Shown here: in pieces, positions 24,298 through 33,458 of the stretch
Position numbering within the stretch: position 1 is the first letter of the stretch
How the letters are laid out: every line of letters starts with the position of its first letter
DNA from: Euptelea pleiosperma
Lineage: Eukaryota; Streptophyta; Magnoliopsida; Ranunculales; Eupteleaceae
Length of the DNA: 64,000 bases
Reading direction: 5' to 3'
NCBI GenBank assembly: GCA_035048495.1
Contig: CM068546.1
Location: 29,778,674-29,842,673, forward strand
Position numbers and translations under genes: made by a program
The notes under the pieces: model-generated
The model's input: the letters and a program-made list of their open reading frames with translations, nothing else
The model's database searches: none
What the model was told of the DNA's origin: nothing

Positions 24298-24703
24298 ATT
24301 TTCAAAAGGGTCGGGCTCCGTTGACAGATCTAAAATGACAGATCAAATGACAGGGATGCAATTAAGACACGTGGCACACTGTTACAGGACTCTGACCGTA
24401 TGAATGTTTGTCCTATCCCATGGTGTACCTACAAACCAAAAATCAGCCTGATTAGTGATTTATAGGCTTTGGATTGGACTTATTTTCATGGGCTGATCTC
24501 AACTGTGGCAATTTGAGCGGTATTTGAGGTACAAAGATGCATCACTTATAAATCACTAATCAGGCTGTTATTTGGTTTGTAGGTCCACCATGGGATAGGA
24601 CAAACATCCGTACCATCAGAGTCCTGTAACAATGTGCCACCTGGCTTATATTGGGTCCCTGTCATTTTAGATCTATCAACGGAGCACCACCTTTTTCAAA
24701 ATT
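24298..24703. mobile_element. Complete palindromic MITE, subfamily with GCTCCGTTGA ends
   Basis: The left end AATTTTCAAAAGGGTCGGGC, then TCCGTTGACAGATCTAAAAT, is mirrored on the right by ATTTTAGATCTATCAACGGA and CCTTTTTCAAAATT. Inner arms are those of the larger ATCAGCCTGATTAGTG family. Total about 405 bp. A TA pair may flank it, but the target site is not certain. Non-coding. Confidence 0.7.
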
Positions 24704-24739
24704 AAGTTGAGGGGGACAACTGACACCCCTGGCTTTGAT

Positions 24740-25134
24740 GAATAGAACTTTGATGAAAGGGCCCTGTCATCAAGGCAGATGATAGGGTGCAATAGGAGCC
24801 ACGTGGCATATTCTTAGAGGACTTCGACCGTGTGGATGTTTGGCCAATCATTAGGTGGACCTACAAACCAAAAATCAGTCTGTTTAGTGATTTCTAGGCA
24901 TTGGATTGGAATTGTTTTCATGGGTTGATATTAACCGTGGGAAATTTGAGCATTATTGACCATTATTTGAGGTACAAAGATCCAAAGGCTTGAAATCACA
25001 AATCAAGCTGATTTTTTGTTTGTAGGTCCATATAGGGATTGGAAAAACATCCATACGGTCAGAGTCCTCTAAGAGTATGCCAAGTGGCTCCTATTACACC
25101 CTGTCATCGGCCTTTATGATAGGGCCCTGTCATC
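24740..25134. mobile_element. Complete palindromic MITE, subfamily with ACTTTGATGA ends
   Basis: The termini are GAACTTTGATGAAAGGGCCC on the left and GGGCCCTGTCATCAAAGTCT on the right. Middle arms carry GAGCCACGTGGCA and CCAAGTGGCTCC. TA lies outside both ends, which fits either a TA target duplication or further terminal-repeat sequence (GAGTA/TACTC recurs in other copies). About 395 bp, non-coding, about 540 bp beyond the 3' end of the sugar transporter gene. Confidence 0.7.
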
Positions 25135-25670
25135 AAAGTCTTACTCCTCCGCCAATGGGACATACAACACAATTCATGGGTTAACATCCAAGGCAACCAT
25201 CATCTCGTAGCGCATTGCTAATGCTTAGCCCGTCTGACGTGCCAAGTATTGCCTATGGACAGTATTCCGACACATTTTTGCCCCTTATTGTACCTGTCAT
25301 CCCACACGACTAGAGTTACTCGACTTGGGAACATCGTGCAACCAGCATAATCACACCTGAACAGTTCATCACAAGGGAAAACTCTGTCCATCCAACACGG
25401 CCCATGAAATGAAATGCACCCTCAAGCCAGCACATATGCGTTCGTGTTGTGATGATGCAGCTACTATGACAACTCACTTTTTATGTTAGAAAAGTACCAA
25501 ACAGGCAGTTCATGGCATCTCGTAATCCTTAAACCAAACATAATCCTCATCTAATTAGTGGCCCAATTATGCTATAAATAAAAATAAAATAGTGAACTGA
25601 TCTCCATGTTTGAACATGAACTCAAATACCCAAAAACAAAAAAAAAACATAAAGAGAGAGAGATTTATCT

Positions 25671-28600
25671 TTATAATTCAATTTCATGATCCTTCCGCTT
25701 GCTCTCTTCATTATCGTCGTCGTCGTCATCATCATCAATCATGTATCTCTTCCAAAACCAATGTTGCTTCCAGACTCTCTCAACCATAACGTCGATCGGT
25801 ACATTCTTGGTCTCGGGCAACCAGTAAATCACAAAAAATCCCATCAACAAGATCCATGTAGCGAAGAAGAAAAAGATACCGGCACGCATGTGACACATCA
25901 TCGACAAGAAAGCCTGTGCTATGAGGAAGGTGAAGAGCATGTTAGAGCCGACTGCGAAGGCGAAACCAGCTGTTCTTGTCTCTAGAGGGAAGGTTTCACT
26001 AGGAACCAACCAACCAAGAGGTCCCCATGACCATGCAAAGCTCATAACATAAAAGCACACCAGCACCACCACGATGATCGCTTCAAAACGCCCCAATGAA
26101 TTTGTAGCTTTCAAATCTGCTTGTAAAATTGCCCCAATTGCAATCTGCATTACACACAAATTAATCTAAAATTAATCAAGACTTAAAATTTTGGTTATTA
26201 GAGATAAAGGAAGGGAGAAATATATTACCTGGGTGATGAACATCTGAACACAGGCTTGAAGAAGCAGTTTTCTTCTCCCAACCTTATCGACTGCGTAAAT
26301 TGAGACCCCTGTGCTTAAAACATTGACAAGCCCTATGATGACTGAAGATAGCAACGAAGCGTCGTTCTTAAATCCAACGGTCTGAAAGAGGACTGGTGCA
26401 TAGAACATTATAGCATTAATCCCTGTGAATTGCTGAAAGACTTGCAACAGGATCCCAATGACAAGCGGGGGTCGACTCGATCGCTTCATGAGTTGCTTAA
26501 ATGGGTTCTGGATTTGCCGAGCCATTTTACTAGCAAGTACGATCTGATCAAACTCTTCGTCGACATTTTCGGTACGTCTGATCTTCTCAAGTATTGTTCT
26601 TCCCTTTTCGAACTGTTCACGTTCAATGAGGCTTGTGGGGGTCTCCGGGATGACTAAGGAACCCAAGCATAGAATGGTGGCTGGTACACCAGCTAGGCCT
26701 AAGGATAGCCTCCAACCCCATGGGTGAAGTTTTGATGCACAGTAGTTTACTAAGTTTGCACAAAGAATCCCAATTGTTACATATAATTGGAAGAGAATGT
26801 TGACTGCACCTCGATATTTTACGGGTGCAATTTCGGATAGAAATAGTGGAACTGCCTGCAAAAAATAATTTTCATGTCCTTCTAATTAGACTTTCAAAAG
26901 ATTTTCATGTCCATTGGCCCCATGAATATTAGTACCAACCCTTGGTAAACACCCATTTACCCCAAAAGATCAACCTATTTGAGAAAGGCAAAACAACTAT
27001 GTATATCAACGGATCATCGGGCCAATATAACACGTGCACAGGAACACATCCTTTGCTACCACGCCCCCTCAGTGGGAATAAATTTTGCTGGAGACTTTAA
27101 CCCATGACCTCCCAGGCCTTAAAGCTCTGATATCATATTAAACAATCATTTACCCCAAAAGATCGACCTGTTCGAGAAAGGTGAAATGACTATGTATATC
27201 AATGAGTCGTCGGGCCAATATAATAGTGTGCAAGGAACACATCATCTGCTAACACCTGGTAAACCTACATATGCCAAAAATCAGCTTGATTGGTGATTCT
27301 TAGCCATTGGATTGGAGCATTTTTTTTTTATGTCAGGTTGACGGCCTGTGTAAAATTCTTGTCAAATCCTTTATGAGTCCATGCCCATAACAACAAATTA
27401 ATAAATACAACGGCTGATTTTTGACACGTCAGTTCACTAAGGGGTGGGATATTACAGCATCATTGAAATCATGGGAATGTAGGTTTTTTGAAAAAAAAAA
27501 TTTAGTCATAAATATATGATTAAGAAAGTGATTATATATACCTCATTACCAAATCCAACCCCGAAACCAAGAAGGATCCTTCCTATGATCAACATGGCGA
27601 GATTCATTGCTGCGGCATCCAAGATGACTCCTAACAAGTAAAAGATGGACGCAAATAGCATCGTTAACTTACGGCCATATCTCGAGCATACCCTCGATGC
27701 CAATAAGCTCGAGAAAAGAGCGGCGAGATACAAGGATGAAGTGAAAAGCTGAAGCCATTGGTTATCATACTTGCAGTAGTTGTCTTCTCTAGCAAAGCGT
27801 TTTCTTTTGTAAACAGCAGGGAAGAATTTCAGTAAGAAATCATCCATGGCTGTCACTCCACCTAAAACCAAGATAAAATCAAGCTTGTATTAGTGGTCCA
27901 TACACTTTTGATCAAAAGGATTTAGATGTATCTAAGTGAGGAGCATAGTTTAAAACGAAAAAGTTATAACCACCGTTGTACTGGTAATTAACGTCGTCAC
28001 ATTGACTTAAAGCTACATGAGCCCCTTATGTTGTGACTAGCCTTGCAGAAGGAAAGGAGAAAAGTGTTCTTTGAAACAAGGCTGTCGCCATACAAATTGA
28101 TGCCTAAGGCAAAAAATTTAATTGAGGTCTATTTTATTTAAATATTAATATAAATTAAAATTAATTAAAAATAATTTAGTAATTTTTTTCTCAAATCACA
28201 ATAATACAATAATACAAAAAAAAATAAATAAATAAACTCAATTAGCCAAAGGACCCCCAAATCCCATGTTTCTATCATTATTTTTTTTAAGTCTCAATAA
28301 AACTCAAAAAATAAAAAATAAAAAATAAACGGCCAATTAAAGGCCCTTTAACAGTCAAATAAAAATCATGTTTATAAAAATGGTAAATGTGTAACTTCTT
28401 TTTTTGGACAACTGACAACAAGGTTATTACTTTCTTGTACTTCGTTATTAAGCATAAAAAATTAATTAATTAAGGTATTATAAGAATTTTAGATTAATAT
28501 AATATAAATATTAGTTTTTAATAAAAATAATAAGTATTGGATATAATTGAAAAGATCCCATCTGAGGAGTGACAATTAAAGGCCTTCTCTTGCCACCCAC

Positions 28601-30124
28601 GTATTCTATTAACGCACCTTACCACACGTCATTCTATTACCTAACCTCCTCTAACCCGTTGGATAATTAACCTTACGCTATATCCAACAGTAAATCTAAC
28701 CTCCTTTTACTCTCTGCTTCTACTCTCAAATCTCCTCTTCTACTCTCTTCTCCAAACCCTCATACTCTATTCTCTCTTCTCCAATCTCTCTTGCAAAACC
28801 GATGTTGCCATCCCGCAGGCTTCAAGAAGGAGCCCTTGGGAAGGAGCCTTACCCTGTCTACCCTCTCTTCTCCAACGTTGCCATCCATGCAGGGTTCAAG
28901 TAGGAATCCTACCCTATCCTCTTCTACTCTCTCTTATCCACACAGGGCTTCAAGAAAGAGCCATCCTCTCTTCAAGGAGCCCTCTCTCTTTAACGAGTCC
29001 TCAACTCGCTGTAAGATTAGTTTCTAAGATTTTCTAAGTTATTAGTTTCTAAGATTTTCAAAGAAAAAAATCTCTTAAAAAAGTGTTGTTCATTTGTTAA
29101 GGAGAGAAAAGAATATGGAGCACTCCATATTTCCCTATTTTATATAGACCAATAATTTTGCATTGACTATAAAGAGACTTTGAGTCCCATTGCTAAAGAA
29201 ACCACAGTTTGACTTCTACTAGACGCTGTGACTATCAATGACGGAATTACTAACGTGAAGTCGAAAGATACAAAGCTCGTCTTGTTGCCAAATGTTTTGC
29301 TCAATAATTTTGCATTGACTATGAAGAAACCTTGAGTCCTGTTAAGTATACCACAGTTTGACTTCTACTTGTGATTACTACTATAAATGACCAAACTACC
29401 AACGTAAAGAGTTTGTACGCTCCCTTACTGTTCTTGCTCAGTGTTTCCAATAGTTGGGAAGCCAGTCATAGAAGCGAAGCCTATCGCCACACCAACCATC
29501 AAGTATGAGATTGGGCTCCTCAAACAAACACACACACACAGACGGTGGGGTGGCAGTGATGATCGGACGTTGGTCAAAAAAGTTGGTCCCCCGATCCTGA
29601 CCCTTGTTTTAAATAAATACAGGGTCATCCGGGGACAACAATTTCATACAACGTTTTTTACAACAATTTTGGCGTAACCACATGGAAGATGAATCAATAG
29701 CTGATTATTGGTGAGGATGATCTCCTCACTATATAGATCACCCCTACAAAACATCAGCCTATTCTAAAATTTCTAACCCCATTAAATGTGGTTTTCAAGT
29801 TAACGATAAAAATAGACGGTACATAATTCTTCAACTCATAAATCAGTCTACAAATATCAGAATGATTTGAATTTTTGTGAGGATGATCTCCTCACCATAG
29901 AGACCGTCCTCGCGAAAAATAATACCAAACATTAGGTGGGTCCCATCTCCTGGATGATACACTACACCATTATAAAAGAATCCCAGTAGAGATGGAGAGA
30001 GTATATAATGAATACCTGAAATTCCAATATCGTAACCAAACATTAGGCCTCCAACTGCTGCAATAAGCCAACAGAATCTCTCATAAAACTTTGAGTAAAA
30101 CTTCGGCTTTGATGTTGTCGCCAT
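25671..30124 (-). CDS. Monosaccharide/H+ symporter, STP family (downstream tandem copy)
   Basis: Plasma-membrane sugar-proton symporter of the major facilitator superfamily. Exons in coding order: 30016-30124, 27542-27861, 26229-26855, 25671-26144; introns of 2154, 686 and 84 bp; 509 aa. Twelve membrane segments are expected. Visible family marks are GYDIGISG (D32 is the place of the proton-coupling Asp), SRYGRK, IGRILLGFGVGF, LFLSEIAP, FQQFTGINAIMFYAP, VDKVGRRKLLL, WGPLGWLVPSETFP and LPETKNVP. Cysteines of DNYCKYD and MMCHM fit the lid disulfide known from STP10. The codon at the exon 2/3 join encodes Glu (FGNE) where the sister copy has Gln (FANQ). The C-tail has eight Asp in a row. Sugar choice cannot be read from sequence. 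Confidence 0.95.
26943..27254 (-). mobile_element. Old TRIM element in sugar transporter intron 2
   Basis: It is about 312 bp and matches the intact TRIM at 48940-49252 throughout: two terminal repeats of about 120 bp (both with TTTACCCCAAAAGAT and ACTATGTATATCAA) flank a short centre with CCTCCCAGGCCTTAA. The primer-binding site is worn (GCTCTGATATCATATTAAAC on +). Repeats differ from each other at many positions and no 5-bp target repeat remains, so it is an older insertion. Non-coding. Confidence 0.7.
28095..28470. repeat. AT-rich block shared with 32525-33080
   Basis: Shared landmarks in order are TTAATTGAGG, ATTAGCCAAAGG, CCCxTGTTTCTATC, TTTATAAAAATG and ACAAGGTTATTACTTTCTTG. Here it lies in intron 1 of the downstream transporter. 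The other copy lies beyond the 3' end of the upstream transporter and is split by a MITE. It may be a dispersed repeat or a trace of the local duplication. Confidence 0.55.
28790..29010 (+). repeat. CT-rich imperfect repeats
   Basis: GCAGGxTTCAAG or GGGCTTCAAG with a CTCTCTTCTCC-like partner recurs three to four times over about 200 bp inside intron 1 of the downstream transporter. No coding role is apparent. Confidence 0.35.
29130..29410 (+). mobile_element. Ty1/copia reverse-transcriptase fragment, partly duplicated
   Basis: Translation of about 29260-29406 gives YKARLVAKCFAQ, then FCIDYEETLSPV and LLLVITTIND, interrupted by stops. This is the classic start of the copia reverse transcriptase. 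A second, more worn copy of the FCIDY part lies just before it at about 29147-29262 (FCIDYKETLSPI). Both lie in antisense orientation inside intron 1 of the transporter gene. The piece is dead. Confidence 0.7.
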
Positions 30125-30187
30125 GTTTGCTTCTCCAAAAAAATAAAATTATTGTCGAAAAAATAAAAAATGAGAAGAAGAAGAATA

Positions 30188-30344
30188 AGGTTGAGAGGGG
30201 GAGAGAGAGAGAGAGAGAGATTCATGAATATGGGATATATAGATTTATAATAAATGTGTACTAAGTTGGGAAAGAGTAACGGATAAGAATTACAGTTAAC
30301 CAAATTGGAAAATTAGTTAAGAGAGGGAGAGAGAGAGAAGTAAA
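30188..30344 (-). promoter_or_regulatory. Core promoter and leader of the downstream sugar transporter
   Basis: Read on the minus strand, TTATAAAT (30243-30250) lies about 25-50 bases before a (CT)n tract (30197-30221), which lies 70-100 bases before the ATG at 30124. This fits a TATA box followed by a pyrimidine-rich leader. The same arrangement occurs before the upstream copy, and a second copy of this segment lies at 30752-30866. Confidence 0.5.
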
Positions 30345-30749
30345 ACTTTGATGACAGTGGACTGTCATTGAGGTCGATGACAGCCCACAATATGAGCCAC
30401 GTGTCATACTCTTACAGGATTCTGACAGTATGGATGTTTTTCCAATCCCTAGTTGGATCTACAAACAAAAAATCAGCCTGATTAGTGATTTTAAACCTTT
30501 GGATCTTTAATTGTACCCAAAATAATGGTCAATAATGCTCAAATTCCCCCAGTTAAAATCAATCCATGAAATTAACTCCAATCCAACGCCTAGAAATCAC
30601 TAATCATGTTGATTTTTTGGGTGGTAGGTCCACCTAGGGATTGGCCAAACATCTATACAGTCATCGTCCTCTAAGAGTATGCCACGTGACTATATTGTGG
30701 GCTATCATTGGCCTCGATGGCAATCCACTGTCATCAAAGTTATACTCGA
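30345..30749. mobile_element. Complete palindromic MITE between two promoter copies
   Basis: The left end AAACTTTGATGACAGTGGAC is mirrored by the right end CCACTGTCATCAAAGTTA, and TA lies outside each end. Inner arms have GAGCCACGTGTCATACTC and GTATGCCACGTG. About 405 bp. It sits between the two copies of the transporter promoter segment, 220-630 bp upstream of the start codon. Confidence 0.75.
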
Positions 30750-30751
30750 GA

Positions 30752-30866
30752 GGGAGAGAGATTTATGAATATGAGATATGGAGAATTTATAATAAATGTG
30801 TACTAAATTTGGAATGAGTAACGGATAAGAATGACAGTAAATTCAAATGGGAAAGAATGGTAGAGA
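30752..30866 (-). promoter_or_regulatory. Second copy of the sugar transporter promoter segment
   Basis: It repeats 30188-30344 with changes: GAGAGGGAGAGAGA, then ATGAATATG, AATTTATAATAAATGTGTAC, GAGTAACGGATAAGAAT and a final GAGAGAGA. The TATA-like ATTTATAA (30785-30792 on +) is kept; the long GA tract is shortened. Whether it drives transcription is unknown. Confidence 0.5.
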
Positions 30867-30896
30867 GAGAATCCGTTTTATAGTAAAGGTTTTTGA

Positions 30897-31070
30897 GTAA
30901 AACTTCTATCACACGAAATTCTAAATCACACAATCACAAGCCAATGAGTTCTCGGCACATACACAAGTGCTTTGCAACGTACCTATTGCTTTTGCTTTTT
31001 AGGTGTACGTGCCGAGAACTCATTGGCTGTGTTTGTGTGATTTGCAATCTGATTGTGACCGAAGTTTTAC
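30897..31070. mobile_element. Hairpin MITE of 174 bp
   Basis: Arms of about 66 bp (30897-30962 and 31005-31070) start GTAAAACTTC and are mirrored by GAAGTTTTAC. The innermost 20 bases, AGCCAATGAGTTCTCGGCAC, are exactly inverted on the other arm. The loop is about 42 bp. The motif GAGAACTCACTGGCTGT of the inner arm also occurs in the chimeric MITE near 60015. No target duplication was found. Confidence 0.7.
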
Positions 31071-31134
31071 TGGCTTTTAAGTTGTTTCCTGATACTTAGG
31101 AGTTCTTTATTTTGAATCATTGTATTTTAAGCAA

Positions 31135-31494
31135 GGGTCGGCTCAAGGAGGGACCCCCATCTTGGCGTACCCACGTAGAAGTTGAATCAATGGTTGATTT
31201 TTGGTGGGGATGATAACCTCACCATATAGATCACCCCAACAAAAAATCAGTCCATTCTGAAATTTCAAACCCCATCAAATGTGGTTTTAAAGTTACATGG
31301 TAAAAATCGACAGTCCATAATGCTCCAACTTCTAAACCAGTCTATGAATATCATAATGATTTGAATTTTTGTGAGGATGATCGCCACCATAGAGATCATC
31401 ATCACCAAAAATCAGCCATTGATTCATCTTCTATGTGGGTACGCCATGGGGTCAAAAAAAGGGGTCAGAAATGGGGGTCCCTTGAGCCCGACCC
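31135..31494. mobile_element. Mutator-type MITE with exact 9-bp target duplication
   Basis: The element starts GGGTCGGCTCAAGGAGGGAC and ends with the inverse, GGGGGTCCCTTGAGCCCGAC plus CC. TTTAAGCAA stands directly outside both ends (31126-31134 and 31495-31503). A 9-bp duplication is the mark of Mutator-like transposases. Inner arms (TTGATTTTTGGTGGGGATGA and its inverse) also occur at about 29660-29930 and 9590-9740. No coding capacity. Confidence 0.85.
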
Positions 31495-31679
31495 TTTAAG
31501 CAATTCTAATAATAGAAATCACAGCCTTTATGTTCCTTTTCTTTCTATTTTTTGATGAACGAACATAAATTATGCTGATGATGATGATGATGCACCTCGT
31601 ATAGCACAGAGCATGCCAATGGGTACTCGATTAATTGATACCTGATAGGAAGCAATCCTGATTTTCTTGGTTTCGAGCA

Positions 31680-32420
31680 ATGTTTTAAAACTCGTCTAGT
31701 CAACTTGAAACTCGGCCGAGTTGACTCGATTAGGCTGAATTTTGAGTTGATTCAAAATAAACTCGAATCGAATAAACAACAGGTTTGGTGCGTTGTTTGT
31801 TATTCGTCTCACCAAATAAGTTTTTCGAACACCTTGTAAAGACAAAATCAACCGAATATTATAAATTCTGCTTATAAAAATATTAAGATATCTATATAAT
31901 ATTAATATATTTCTCGAGTCGAGTTCAAGTTTTCAAGTTAAATCAACTCAGTAGACATTCGAGTCGAGTCGAGTTGAGTTTTCGAGTTTTCAAACATTGG
32001 TTTCAAGTCTAGTAGTTTCAGAATTTGAAAACCCTAAACCTTAAACCCCAAAAAGACTCGGAAACAATATGACCTGAAATCGAAGTATATAATAGGTTCT
32101 AGTTCTTAGTATACTAATACCTAGATCAAGAATTAAAACCGATAGGATCCGGAACGACATATATTGAAGTGCTAAAGGTGTCGAGTTTTTTCTTAACTCT
32201 AATATAAAATTATTTTATTTTATTCTTTCACATCTTTTATACAATATATGTATGGGTTACCCGATATCCAGTGGGAGAATTGGAATTTTATAGGTTCTAA
32301 TTCCGGAACCACTTGTTTTAGTACCGGAAACATAGGTGATAGGATTCGAAACCATTTTAAATCATAGGTTCTGGTTTTGGGTACATTAAAAATTGAATGG
32401 TTTTGGGTAAATCAAAAGGG
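31680..32420. repeat. Two degenerate palindromic repeats (GAGTCGAG type and GGTTCCGG type)
   Basis: 31680-31990 is built from ACTCG and CGAGT variants in inverse halves (TTTTAAAACTCG ... CGAGTTTTCAAA). 32090-32420 is a GGTTCTAG/CCGGAACC-type repeat like 15780-16140. No gene is present. Confidence 0.4.
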
Positions 32421-32740
32421 TATTAAAAGTAAAAGAGGCAAGGTCCTGCTATCCCATGCTTAACCAAGAAAAAAACGTGTTGTCGAGTCGTGGGCCAAAA
32501 GTTTCATGAGATCCGTTACAATAAAAGTTGAGGCATAAGGCCAAAACTTTAATTGAGGCTTATTTTATTTAAAATATTCATATAAATTAATTAAAAAATT
32601 ATATTTTTCTCTCAATTCTCCAAATCCCGTGTTTCTATCTTTTTTTTTTCTTGGAAGTCCCAAAAAAAAAACAATTAGCCAAAGGCCCCCCAGACAGAGT
32701 GCACATGTGATGCACATGATGTTTAAATAAACATGGGATC

Positions 32741-32954
32741 GGGTTCAGGGGACCCTCATTTTTCTAACCCCTCTTGGTGTTAGTGCGCTCGGCCATGAAT
32801 TTCAAGAATTCAATATTGGTTGTTAGTGCCGAGCTGGTATCATTTTTTTCATTTTTGGATGCACTTACAACCACCATTGGATTCTTGAAATCCACAACCA
32901 AGCGCACGAACACCAAGAAGGGTTAGAAAAAAGGGGGTCTTTGGAGCTTGAGCC
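32741..32954. mobile_element. Mutator-type MITE inserted into an older AT-rich repeat
   Basis: The element starts GGGTTCAGGGGACCCTCATT and ends GGGTCTTTGGAGCTTGAGCC. Inner arms carry CCATTGGATTCTTGAAATCC with a worn inverse. Flanks read ATAAACAT and AATAACAT, an imperfect target repeat. It interrupts the AT-rich block shared with 28095-28470, so it is younger than that block. Related to 34250-34465. Confidence 0.6.
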
Positions 32955-33458
32955 AATAACATTACATTTATAAAAATGATAAATTTATTGAAATGGTAAA
33001 TATATAACTTTTTTTTTTTAGTAAGGGTAAGTGAGTAACTTAAAACAAGGTTATTACTTTCTTGTACCTCATTATTAAGCATTAAAAATCAATTTTCTTG
33101 TACCCTTTCCTCATGAGCAAGTTTATATCTAGGGATCTTTGGGATCAATTCGGCCAAGTGGAAGAGACAAGAGGATCGAGATTGTTTCAAATGAAAAGTA
33201 AATAACTAGACCAAATCACTATTTCCAATCCCCTCACTAACTTGCTTCAAAATTCTCTAAAAGAAAAGATCATTTGGATGATATTGTAAATCCAAATCAT
33301 TGACGAAAAAAAAAAATACTGCTACCCATACAAAAACAAATTGTGGGGTACGGTTGAAGACATCGCTCGAACCTCGTGGACCATGAATCTCTTGAATCAA
33401 ACAGTCAATGGCCTCAACTGTACAACTATTTTTTTTTTTCGACGCACAAATAACCCTT

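Noticed and set aside
25686..25985. Plus-strand open frames opposite the transporter exons
   Set aside because: They are antisense shadows of conserved exons; the minus strand encodes complete STP proteins there. The same holds at 26430-26657, 33463-33978 and 35248-35463.
29425..29628. Minus-strand frame with MVGVAIGFASMTGFPTIG as a membrane-protein exon
   Set aside because: It is short, lies inside the transporter intron, has no recognised family and no partner exon; possibly a captured fragment but not supportable.
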